From positions 62,001 to 126,000 of the forward strand of contig NZ_FNUB01000005.1 in the NCBI RefSeq assembly GCF_900105985.1: 64,000 nt of DNA, written 5' to 3'. The DNA comes from Tenacibaculum sp. MAR_2010_89. Its GTDB lineage: Bacteria > Bacteroidota > Bacteroidia > Flavobacteriales > Flavobacteriaceae. The translations under genes were made by a program, and so were the position numbers. Of this stretch, positions 33,012-41,089 are shown in pieces. Position 1 is the stretch's first letter, and each line of letters opens with the position of its first letter. The notes under the pieces were generated by a model, which was not told the origin of the DNA, ran no database searches, and saw only the letters and a program-made list of their open reading frames with translations.

Positions 33012-34784
33012 ATGAACAGGGATTTGAAATTTTACATATTAATACTTATAAGTGTTTTTTCACTTACTATTAACGCTCAAGATAGTGTTTTAAAGGTAAG
33101 TGTCAGTAAAAATAAACTAGGCGTAAATCAACGATTTAGAGTCCAGTATATAATAAATAAGCAAGGAGCTGATAACTTTAAAGCTCCAAACTTCCGAAAT
33201 TTTAAAATAGTTGGTGGCCCTAGTCAATCTGTTAGCCAATCATACATAAATGGAAAGAGATCCTTTTCTCAATCTTATACCTATATCTTACAACCAAAAA
33301 GAAAAGGAGAATTTGATTTACCTCCAGCTTCAATAGAGATCGACGATAAAACTATTAAATCCGAGACTGCAAAAATTATAGTTTTAGCTGCTGTTGACAT
33401 TCCTAAAAACCCAAATGACCCTGATTATATAGCTTCTCAAAACATTCATTTAGTCGCTGAAATATCTAAATCAAAACCCTATGTAGGTGAAGGTATTTAT
33501 GTAGAATATCGTTTATATTTTAGTGAAAATGTTGGTATTTATGACAATGCAATAACACAATCTCCTCAATATAATGGCTTTTGGAACCAAGAAATCAAAA
33601 GAAATGGAACTCCTGTAAAAGAAGGTACATATAATGGTGAAAAATATAGGTATGCCGTTTTACATAAAGCTTTATTAATTCCAACTAAAGCTGGAAAGCT
33701 AACTATTGACCCCATGAAAATGGATATTATAGTTGCTGTTCCTACAGGACGTGCTGACTTTTTTGGTAATGTAATTACACGTCAGGTGCGAAAAGAATTT
33801 TCTTCTGCTAAAAAAACAATTCAAACAAAAGCATTACCTACTTTAAATAAACCAGAAAACTTTACTGGTGCTGTTGGGGAATTTTCTTTTGATGTATCAT
33901 TAAGCAAAGAAATTTTAAAAGCCAATGAATCATCACAAATAAAAATATCAGTTAAAGGAAAAGGAAACTTAAAACTCTTTGAGCTTCCAAAAATCGAAAC
34001 TCCAAAAGAATTAGAAGTATACCAACCTGAAAGAAAAGAAAAAGTAAGTGTTGCTTCAAGTGGATTAAGAGGAAATGTTTCAGACAGCTATACTGTTGTA
34101 CCACAATATAAAGGTAAGTATAAAATTCCTTCAACTAGCTTCTCTTATTTCAACCCTAAAGAAAAAGTATACCAAACAATTACCTCTGAAGATTTATATG
34201 TAGATGTTTTAGAAGGAAAAGAGTTAGTAACTAATTCAGACAATAGAAATAATGTTGAAAAACAAGATGTGAAAATGACTGATACTAGCTTTAGATATAT
34301 TCAAACTTCATCAAGTTTTCATTCAAAACAACAATCAGATTTTTTCAAGTCCATTTTGTTTTATATTCTGTTAATATTTCCAGCTATAGCAATTCCTTTA
34401 ATTATTTTAATTTACAAAAAGAAAGAGGAAAGAGATGGCGATGTGCTAGGTAACAAACAACGAAAAGCTGATAGATTAGCAAAAAAATATTTATCTGAAG
34501 CATCTAAGAAATTAGGAAATAAAGAAGCGTTTTATGAAGCCTTAGAAAGAGCTTTACATAATTATTTGAAAGCAAAATTAAAAGTAGAAACTTCAGATAT
34601 AAGTAGAGAAAAAATAACACAATTGCTAGAAGGTAAAAATGTTAACTCAACTTCAATAAAAGAATTCATTGAAGTATTGAATGATTGTGATTTTGCACGC
34701 TATACACCAATAGATAATACGCAAATGAATCAAGAGTATGAAAAAGCAAAACAAGTAATTACTCAATTAGATAAACAGTTATAA
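33012..34784 (+). CDS. batD: BatD family protein (aerotolerance)
   Basis: 590 residues: a signal peptide (MNRDLKFYILILISVFSLTINAQ), a long beta-rich periplasmic part with BatD-type blocks (QSYTYILQPKRKGEFDLPPASIEI, YVGEGIYVEYRLYF, ANESSQIKISVKGKGNLKLFELP), a membrane segment (about 445-465) and a cytoplasmic helical C-terminal domain. It overlaps the start of batE by one base. The 59-base gap from batC has no clear terminator, so the operon likely continues. Confidence 0.88.
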   Translation: MNRDLKFYILILISVFSLTINAQDSVLKVSVSKNKLGVNQRFRVQYIINKQGADNFKAPNFRNFKIVGGPSQSVSQSYINGKRSFSQSYTYILQPKRKGEFDLPPASIEIDDKTIKSETAKIIVLAAVDIPKNPNDPDYIASQNIHLVAEISKSKPYVGEGIYVEYRLYFSENVGIYDNAITQSPQYNGFWNQEIKRNGTPVKEGTYNGEKYRYAVLHKALLIPTKAGKLTIDPMKMDIIVAVPTGRADFFGNVITRQVRKEFSSAKKTIQTKALPTLNKPENFTGAVGEFSFDVSLSKEILKANESSQIKISVKGKGNLKLFELPKIETPKELEVYQPERKEKVSVASSGLRGNVSDSYTVVPQYKGKYKIPSTSFSYFNPKEKVYQTITSEDLYVDVLEGKELVTNSDNRNNVEKQDVKMTDTSFRYIQTSSSFHSKQQSDFFKSILFYILLIFPAIAIPLIILIYKKKEERDGDVLGNKQRKADRLAKKYLSEASKKLGNKEAFYEALERALHNYLKAKLKVETSDISREKITQLLEGKNVNSTSIKEFIEVLNDCDFARYTPIDNTQMNQEYEKAKQVITQLDKQL

Positions 34785-35542
34785 TGAAGAATATTATTAT
34801 ACTATTAGTATTCATTACAAACATTGTATCTGCACAAAATGCTGATGCTTTATTTTCTAATGCTAATACTTTATACAAAACAGGGAAATACCAAAAAGCA
34901 ATTGAGGTTTATAATAAAATTGAAGCCTCAGAAGAAACCTCTTCAGAACTATACTTCAATATAGGGAACTGTTATTATAAATTAAATCAAGTTGCGCCAA
35001 GTATCTATAATTATGAAAAAGCATTATTAATAAACCCTTCCAATGAAGATGCAAAAAATAATTTAATCATAGCAAAAAGATTAACGCTAGATAGAATTGA
35101 AGAATTACCTAAATCTTTATTTCAAAAACTAAATATAAACTATCTTCAAAAACTACATTATAACTCATGGGCATTAGTTGTAATAGTATTTTCAATAATC
35201 GCTAGTGTTCTTTTTTTATTATTTTACTTCTCAACAAATTCAGTAAAAAAACGTTTTTATTTTGTAACAAGTATTCTTTCTTTTTTATTATTGTTAAGTT
35301 CTTTAATAATAACATACCAACAATATGATACAGCTAAAAAGACTATAGAAGCAATTGTTTTTACTAAAGAAGTTTCTATAAAAAATTCTCCTACACAAGA
35401 TTCAGAAGAAATTTTCACTTTACATGAAGGAACCAAAATTAAAGTTTTAGACACTGTTGATGATTGGAAAAAAATTAAGTTAATTGATGGAAAAATTGGC
35501 TGGTTATTATCAAAAGATATTAAAATAATAACTATTTTTTAA
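34784..35542 (+). CDS. batE: BatE: TPR and SH3-like membrane protein
   Basis: 252 residues: a signal peptide (MKNIIILLVFITNIVSAQ), two TPR repeats (about 19-100: SNANTLYKTGKYQKAIEVYNKI, YFNIGNCYYKLNQVAPSIYNYEKALLINP), two membrane segments (about 125-145 and 155-175), and a C-terminal SH3-type domain (KTIEAIVFTKEVSIKNSP ... KIKLIDGKIGWLLSKDIKII). This is the usual BatE layout, and it is the last gene of the moxR/bat operon. The start overlaps the batD stop (TAATG). Confidence 0.85.
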   Translation: MKNIIILLVFITNIVSAQNADALFSNANTLYKTGKYQKAIEVYNKIEASEETSSELYFNIGNCYYKLNQVAPSIYNYEKALLINPSNEDAKNNLIIAKRLTLDRIEELPKSLFQKLNINYLQKLHYNSWALVVIVFSIIASVLFLLFYFSTNSVKKRFYFVTSILSFLLLLSSLIITYQQYDTAKKTIEAIVFTKEVSIKNSPTQDSEEIFTLHEGTKIKVLDTVDDWKKIKLIDGKIGWLLSKDIKIITIF

Positions 35543-35574
35543 TTTTATTAACAAAAACACATAGTTATAAATAC

Positions 35575-35582
35575 TATCTTTG
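35575..35582 (+). promoter_or_regulatory. -7 promoter element (TATCTTTG)
   Basis: TATCTTTG matches TAnnTTTG and ends 15 bases before the ATG at 35598, so the following small gene probably has its own promoter after the bat operon. Confidence 0.5.
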
Positions 35583-35597
35583 TTAGTTGTTAAAATT

Positions 35598-35885
35598 ATG
35601 AGCAAACAATTATTAATTTATTTTCTAACAATTAGTTTAATTACTTCTGTGGTAGTTCCCACATATATAACGTTGTCTGAAAAAAAATGTGAGAGCTCTT
35701 TAGTTAATGACACCTCTGATAATGATGAAAACATTGAAGAGTTTAAAATAAAACTATATTATAGCAACGACATACTTGCTTCTTATCAAGTTACAGAAAT
35801 AGTTAGAAAGGTATTATATCTTTCTAAAACATATACTTCAATAAGTAGAAAACTTGAATCTCCACCACCTGAACTTTTAGGATAA
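35598..35885 (+). CDS. Small secreted or membrane-anchored hypothetical protein
   Basis: 95 residues with a hydrophobic N terminus (MSKQLLIYFLTISLITSVVVPTYITL, anchor or signal), an acidic middle (DTSDNDENIEE) and a C-terminal stretch with SRKLESPPPELLG. No family recognised. The start is ATG 35598, supported by the TATCTTTG element upstream; an in-frame TTG at 35580 lies in that element. It stands alone between the bat operon and the SulP gene, with 184 bases to the latter in which I see no gene. Confidence 0.55.
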   Translation: MSKQLLIYFLTISLITSVVVPTYITLSEKKCESSLVNDTSDNDENIEEFKIKLYYSNDILASYQVTEIVRKVLYLSKTYTSISRKLESPPPELLG

Positions 35886-36069
35886 CATACTAAAAAAATC
35901 AATCAAAAAAAACTAAACACTCATTTAAAGTGACTTATTCTTGGTTTTATCTAGGAAATGCTAATGAATAAAACTGAGTAAAAATCTTTTGATTGAATTA
36001 ATTTATCTTAAATAATTTATAATTCGTCAATTCTTAAAATATAAAAAGAGTTGACTAAAAAAATATTTC

Positions 36070-37599
36070 ATGTTCAAAACAATTAAAAATGATTTGCCCG
36101 CTAGTGTAGTGGTGTTTTTTGTCGCTTTACCTTTATGTTTAGGTATAGCATTAGCTAGTGGAGCTCCTTTATTTGCTGGTCTTATAGCAGGAATAATTGG
36201 AGGTACTATTGTAGGAGGCTTAAGTGGGTCTAAAATTGGGGTAAGTGGTCCTGCTGCAGGATTGGCTGCTATTGTATTATCTGCCATTGGTACATTAGGT
36301 GGTTACGAAAACTTTCTTGTAGCCGTAGTATTAGGAGGTGTAATACAAGTTTTACTAGGTGTTCTTAAAGCTGGGGTAATTGGTTATTATTTTCCTTCTT
36401 CAGTTATTAAAGGAATGCTAACTGGTATAGGAATTATAATTATAATAAAACAAATACCTTTCTTTTTTGGGTATGATAAATCTGCAGAAAGCATATCTCT
36501 AGATGCTATCAATTTAGGATCTACATTAATTGGTGTTCTAGGTTTAGCTATATTATTACTTTGGGATAAAGTATTATCAAAAAAAGGAAAAATATTTCAA
36601 ATAATTCAAGGACCTCTAGTTGCTGTTGTTGTAGGTATTATTTTTTACGTAATCACTCAAGGTAATGATCAAATTGGTATCAATGCTGCTCAATTAGTAA
36701 GTGTACCTGTACCTGATAGTTTTGATACTTTTTTAGGTCAATTTAGTTTTCCTAATTTTGATGCAATTACAAATAAAGATGTTTGGGTTATAGCATTTAC
36801 CATTGCTTTGGTTGCAAGTTTAGAAACCTTATTATGTGTTGAGGCAACTGATAAATTAGATCCAGATAAAAATGTTACTCCTACTAATAGAGAATTACTT
36901 GCACAAGGTACTGGAAATATCATTTCTGGTTTAATTGGAGGTTTACCAATTACTCAAGTAATTGTTAGAAGTTCTGCTAATATTCAATCTGGAGGTAAAA
37001 GTAAATTATCTGCCATTATTCATGGTTTCCTTTTACTTATTTCAGTAATATTAATCCCTACTCTTTTAAATAAAATACCATTATCAGTTTTAGCTGCAGT
37101 TTTATTAATTGTTGGTTTTAAATTAGCAAAACCAGCGTTATTCTTTAAAATCTACAAACAAGGACTAAAACAATTTTTACCTTTTATTGTAACGGTTTTA
37201 GGTATTGTTTTTGCTGATTTACTTATTGGAATTGGATTAGGTTTATCGGTTGGTATTGTTGTTATTTTATATAAAAGTTACCAAAACTCTCATTTCTTAC
37301 ATATTGAAGATAAAAGTAATGGTTTACATAAAATAAAAATGTCATTTGCTGAAGAAGTTACTTTCTTTAATAAAGGTGCAATATTAAAAGAATTAGATAG
37401 CTTGCCAGAAGACACTTATTTAGAGTTAGATGTAAGAAAAACAAGGTATTTAGATAATGATATTATTGAAATTTTAGAAGACTTTGCTTTTAAAGCTAAA
37501 GAGAAAAATATTGATATTAAATTAATTTCTGAACGAGGTGTTGTTGAAAATCCTTCAAGTTTTATTGAATTTTTTAAGTTAAGACCAAAAGCCTCATAA
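36070..37599 (+). CDS. SulP family inorganic anion (likely bicarbonate) transporter
   Basis: 509 residues with 10-12 membrane segments (FKTIKNDLPASVVVFFVALPLCLGIALASGAP is the first, followed by the SulP signature SGSKIGVSGPAAGL) and a C-terminal cytoplasmic STAS-like part (about 420-505). SulP proteins carry sulfate, bicarbonate and similar anions. Because a beta carbonic anhydrase is encoded four genes downstream with a second SulP between them, Na+-dependent bicarbonate uptake is the best guess. The next gene, a universal stress protein, starts two bases after the stop, so they are coupled. Confidence 0.85.
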   Translation: MFKTIKNDLPASVVVFFVALPLCLGIALASGAPLFAGLIAGIIGGTIVGGLSGSKIGVSGPAAGLAAIVLSAIGTLGGYENFLVAVVLGGVIQVLLGVLKAGVIGYYFPSSVIKGMLTGIGIIIIIKQIPFFFGYDKSAESISLDAINLGSTLIGVLGLAILLLWDKVLSKKGKIFQIIQGPLVAVVVGIIFYVITQGNDQIGINAAQLVSVPVPDSFDTFLGQFSFPNFDAITNKDVWVIAFTIALVASLETLLCVEATDKLDPDKNVTPTNRELLAQGTGNIISGLIGGLPITQVIVRSSANIQSGGKSKLSAIIHGFLLLISVILIPTLLNKIPLSVLAAVLLIVGFKLAKPALFFKIYKQGLKQFLPFIVTVLGIVFADLLIGIGLGLSVGIVVILYKSYQNSHFLHIEDKSNGLHKIKMSFAEEVTFFNKGAILKELDSLPEDTYLELDVRKTRYLDNDIIEILEDFAFKAKEKNIDIKLISERGVVENPSSFIEFFKLRPKAS

Positions 37600-37601
37600 G
37601 T

Positions 37602-38303
37602 ATGAATACATCAAAACATAAGATTGTCGTACTATCTAATTTAAAAGATAGTACGGCAACATCTTTAAATACGGCTATTAGCTTAGCAAAGAAAACTAAT
37701 GCTAGCATTCATTTATTTCACGTAAAAAAACCTAGTGATATAGTAAGTACTGATAATCAATTATCAGCAAACAGAGCTATTAACACTAACTTTACTAAAA
37801 TTAACAAGGATATAAATGAGTTAGTTTCTACTTATTCAAAAAAGTATAATATCGATATCACTTCTTCCTTTACTTTTGGTAATATTAAAAATGAAATTGA
37901 TACTTTTTTAGAAAACTCGAATCCAAACATTATTGTAATTGGAAAACGTAGAAATAAAAGTATAGTTGCTTTAGGTGATAAGATTAGTAGACATCTATTA
38001 AAGAAAAAAGGCAAAACAATTATTATAGCCTCTTCAGAAAATAATCTTACACCTGAAAATGAAATTTCTTTAGGTATTTATAATGAGTTAGAACAAAGAA
38101 GCAATGATTTTATTACTGAAATCATTGAAAACTCTAATAAACCTTTAAAAAACCTTAAAGTAGATAAAAAAGATATTAAATCTTTAGAAACAAAAGACAT
38201 TAACTTATTACTAGTAGATAGAGAAAATGTAAAACCTAAATCTACAAAATCATTTAATAAACTACTTAGAAAAATAGACATTTCTTTAGTAGTGGCTAAT
38301 TAA
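37602..38303 (+). CDS. Universal stress protein-like regulator of the SulP module
   Basis: 233 residues. One UspA-type fold (about 5-150: HKIVVLSNLKDSTATSLNTAISLAKKTNASIHLFHVKKP, NPNIIVIGKRRNKSIVALGDKISRHLLKKKGKTIIIA) is followed by a shorter second half that ends in a similar strand pair. The glycine-rich ATP loop of classical ATP-binding Usps (Gx2Gx9GS/T) is not seen clearly, so nucleotide binding is uncertain. It lies between two SulP transporter genes, as Usp domains often do in bacteria, and may regulate them. A 14-pair hairpin lies within its first 20 codons. Confidence 0.8.
   Translation: MNTSKHKIVVLSNLKDSTATSLNTAISLAKKTNASIHLFHVKKPSDIVSTDNQLSANRAINTNFTKINKDINELVSTYSKKYNIDITSSFTFGNIKNEIDTFLENSNPNIIVIGKRRNKSIVALGDKISRHLLKKKGKTIIIASSENNLTPENEISLGIYNELEQRSNDFITEIIENSNKPLKNLKVDKKDIKSLETKDINLLLVDRENVKPKSTKSFNKLLRKIDISLVVAN
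37624..37659 (+). promoter_or_regulatory. Strong hairpin inside the start of the Usp gene
   Basis: TTGTCGTACTATCT (37624-37637) pairs with AGATAGTACGGCAA (37646-37659): 14 pairs, one G-U, loop of eight bases. It starts 22 bases after the ATG and only two bases separate that ATG from the SulP stop, so it could slow ribosomes or protect the message end. No U-run follows, so it is not a terminator. Confidence 0.4.
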
Positions 38304-38408
38304 AAATGTTAATTTCAAAATAACCCAAATTAATAAATCGGTTTTGAACACGAGTATTAATAAATTACAGTTTTTTTAGTATATTTATTCCTACTCAACT
38401 CGAGAAAT

Positions 38409-40271
38409 ATGAAAAAACTATTTTCAAATCTTAAAGGAGATCTCTTTGGAGGGATTACAGCAGGAATTGTAGCATTACCACTAGCCTTAGCTTTTGGTGT
38501 TTCTTCAGGACTAGGACCAAGTGCTGGTTTATATGGAGCTATTTTTATTTCCTTTTTTGCAGCTCTGTTTGGAGGAACAGACACACAAATATCTGGACCA
38601 ACTGCTCCTATGACAGCTGTAAGTATGGTTGTTATTGCTAGTATTCTTGCATCAAATGATGGTGATATAAATAAAGCTTTACCAACTATCTTGATTGTTT
38701 TTCTACTTGCAGGTTTCTTCCAAATTGGTTTAGGAATATTAGGTTTGGGTAAATACATCCGCTATATTCCTTATCCCGTTGTGTCTGGTTTTATGACTGC
38801 AATTGGAGTTATCATTTTAGTAACACAAGTATTACCTTCTGTAGGGTATTATGCAAAAGAAGATACTCAATTTGTTGAGAAATTTAAACCTTTAGCTGAA
38901 GAAATAATATTAGAAAATATTTTAAAAGATGAAGCAGGTGAAGGAGTATTAGTGTTAGAAAATTTTAAAGAAACAATAAATAGAGCTCAGAAAACTACAC
39001 AAGCTGACATTTTAAAAGAAAGTAAAACATTAGCAGGTAAAGAGGCTTCTGGCGTTTTAGGAACCTTAAAAGTATTACCAAGAGCCTTAAAAAATATTAA
39101 TTGGTTAGAATTAATTTTAGCTTTAGGTACTATTTTCATTATTTATGGTTTTAAACGAATTACAACTGCAGTTCCTAGTACGTTAGTTGCATTAGTAGTT
39201 ATGACCTCTATAGCTTTAGGTTTTAGTTTAAACTACAGGCCTATTGAAGAAATACCTGGAGGATTTCCTTTACCAAATCTAGAAATATTTACTAACTTTA
39301 GTTTAGGTAGCATAACTCCATATATATTTACGGCATTAACACTTTCTTTATTAGGTGCAATTGATTCTTTGTTAACATCAGTTGTAGCTGATAATATGAC
39401 CAAAACTAAACATAAACCAAATAAAGAATTAATCGGTCAAGGAATTGGTAATACAATTGCTGCTGTTTTTGGAGGAATTCCTGGGGCTGGTGCAACTATT
39501 CGTACCGTTGTTAATATTAACTCAGGTGGTAAAACCAAACTATCTGGTATGATAGCAGGTATAATGCTTCTTGTAATTTTATTAGGCTTAGGGCCTATTG
39601 CTTCAAAAATACCAGCTGCTGTTTTAGCCGGTATTTTAATAACAGTAGGTATTGGAGTTATGGATTATAAAGGATTGAAAGCAATTCCAAACCTTCCTAA
39701 AGATGCTAAAATTGGTCCTTTTAAGGTGAGCTCGGAAGTAATTATTATGATCGTAGTATTACTTTTATCTACCTTTTGGAATTTAGTTTATGCCGTTGGT
39801 ATTGGTTTAGTAATTGCTTCTTTAATGTTTATGAAAAAAATAGGAGATTTAACGGGTAAATATTCTGATGTTAAACCTTTAAAAGAAGAATCGTGGGCAG
39901 ATGAAAAAGATTTTCCAAAAAACTTATCTGAAGAAGTATTTATTAAACATATAAAGGGTCCTTTGTTTTTTGGGTCAACTAGTGATTTTCAACAATTAGT
40001 TAAGCAAATTCCTAATACAGCATCCACCATTATTATAAGGATGGAAAAAATGCAGTATATAGATCAATCTGGACTTTACGCACTTGAAGATATTTTGGTT
40101 GATTTGAAAAAAGATGAGAAAAATGTACTTTTAGTTGATCTACTTGATCAACCCCGCTATATGATGGAACGTATTGATATTATTCCTGATTTAATATCAG
40201 AAGAATCAATATTTACAACATTTGAAGATTGTTTAACATGGGTAAAACAAAACGTAAAAGATAAATTTTAA
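38409..40271 (+). CDS. SulP family transporter with C-terminal STAS domain
   Basis: 620 residues. The first membrane segments carry FGGITAGIVALPLALAFGVSSGLGPSAGLYGAI and SGPTAPMTAVSMV; a helical insert with charged residues lies near 155-225 (FVEKFKPLAEEI ... VLPRALKNI), and a STAS domain forms the last 110 residues (GPLFFGSTSDFQQLVKQI ... YIDQSGLYALEDIL). The STAS domain of such transporters can bind regulators. It is 105 bases after the Usp gene and 13 bases before the carbonic anhydrase gene, which ties it to bicarbonate transport. Confidence 0.88.
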   Translation: MKKLFSNLKGDLFGGITAGIVALPLALAFGVSSGLGPSAGLYGAIFISFFAALFGGTDTQISGPTAPMTAVSMVVIASILASNDGDINKALPTILIVFLLAGFFQIGLGILGLGKYIRYIPYPVVSGFMTAIGVIILVTQVLPSVGYYAKEDTQFVEKFKPLAEEIILENILKDEAGEGVLVLENFKETINRAQKTTQADILKESKTLAGKEASGVLGTLKVLPRALKNINWLELILALGTIFIIYGFKRITTAVPSTLVALVVMTSIALGFSLNYRPIEEIPGGFPLPNLEIFTNFSLGSITPYIFTALTLSLLGAIDSLLTSVVADNMTKTKHKPNKELIGQGIGNTIAAVFGGIPGAGATIRTVVNINSGGKTKLSGMIAGIMLLVILLGLGPIASKIPAAVLAGILITVGIGVMDYKGLKAIPNLPKDAKIGPFKVSSEVIIMIVVLLLSTFWNLVYAVGIGLVIASLMFMKKIGDLTGKYSDVKPLKEESWADEKDFPKNLSEEVFIKHIKGPLFFGSTSDFQQLVKQIPNTASTIIIRMEKMQYIDQSGLYALEDILVDLKKDEKNVLLVDLLDQPRYMMERIDIIPDLISEESIFTTFEDCLTWVKQNVKDKF

Positions 40272-40284
40272 AAAATATTTAAAA

Positions 40285-40914
40285 ATGAGAAATACAGCTA
40301 TTACAAAAAGCAAACAAGATACGTTAACTCCAAATGGAGTATTACAAGATTTATTAGAAGGAAATAAAAGATATACTGAAAATAACTTAACAGCATCTAA
40401 TGTAACTGAATTAGTTAAGCAAACAACAGGTGGACAATTTCCTAAAGCAGTTATTTTATCATGCATCGATTCAAGAGTGCCAGTAGAGATGGCTTTTGAT
40501 CAAACTATAGGTGACGTTTTTGTTGCTCGTGTTGCAGGTAATTTTGAAAATACTGATATTTTAGGTAGTATGGAATACTCATGCGCTGTTGCTGGAAGCA
40601 AGTTAGTTTTAGTATTAGGTCATGAAAGCTGTGGAGCTGTTAAAGCTGCTTGTGATGGAGTAGAACTTGGAAATATTACTGCAATGCTTGATAATATTGC
40701 TCCAGCTGCTAAAATGGCTTCGGATCAAGTTGAAGGTGTTACTAACTCATCAAATGATGAATTTGTAGCAAAAACTGTAGAAAATAATGTAAAATTAACC
40801 ATTGAAAGAATCCGTGAAAAAAGTAAGATTTTACAAGAAATGGAAGATAATGGTGAAATTGCAATTGTTGGTGGAGTATACTCTTTAAAAACAGGAGCTG
40901 TTACAATGCTTTAA
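40285..40914 (+). CDS. can: Beta-class carbonic anhydrase
   Basis: 209 residues. Zinc ligands and the Asp-Arg dyad are present: SCIDSRVP (Cys, Asp, Arg) and GHESCGAVKAA (His, Cys). The rest fits the beta class (DVFVARVAGNFENTDILGSMEYSCAVAGSKLVLVLGH). It converts CO2 and bicarbonate. It closes the SulP-Usp-SulP block and is followed by two terminator hairpins. There is no signal peptide, so it is cytoplasmic, as expected if it acts on imported bicarbonate. Confidence 0.92.
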   Translation: MRNTAITKSKQDTLTPNGVLQDLLEGNKRYTENNLTASNVTELVKQTTGGQFPKAVILSCIDSRVPVEMAFDQTIGDVFVARVAGNFENTDILGSMEYSCAVAGSKLVLVLGHESCGAVKAACDGVELGNITAMLDNIAPAAKMASDQVEGVTNSSNDEFVAKTVENNVKLTIERIREKSKILQEMEDNGEIAIVGGVYSLKTGAVTML

Positions 40915-40949
40915 ACAATAAATACATATTTCTTTTTGTAGAGATTTTA

Positions 40950-40990
40950 AATTCGAATGGTTTTTCAAATAAAAACCATTCGAATTTTAT
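40950..40990. terminator. Bidirectional terminator after the carbonic anhydrase gene
   Basis: A perfect 16-base stem (40950-40965 with 40971-40986, loop CAAAT) is followed by TTATTTTA on the plus strand. It ends the SulP/carbonic anhydrase transcript. Confidence 0.8.
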
Positions 40991-41034
40991 TTTAAACTAA
41001 TTATTAGTAAAGAATGACTTTCTTTCAAAGAAAA

Positions 41035-41070
41035 AGCGACTTCAGTATATTTTACAGAAGTCGCTCTTTT
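41035..41070 (-). terminator. Terminator of the rimP-nusA-infB operon
   Basis: On the minus strand AGCGACTTC pairs with GAAGTCGCT (41057-41065 / 41035-41043) and is followed by TTTTTC. It lies 25 bases after the infB stop. Confidence 0.8.
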
Positions 41071-41089
41071 TATTTATGTTAACTTAAAA

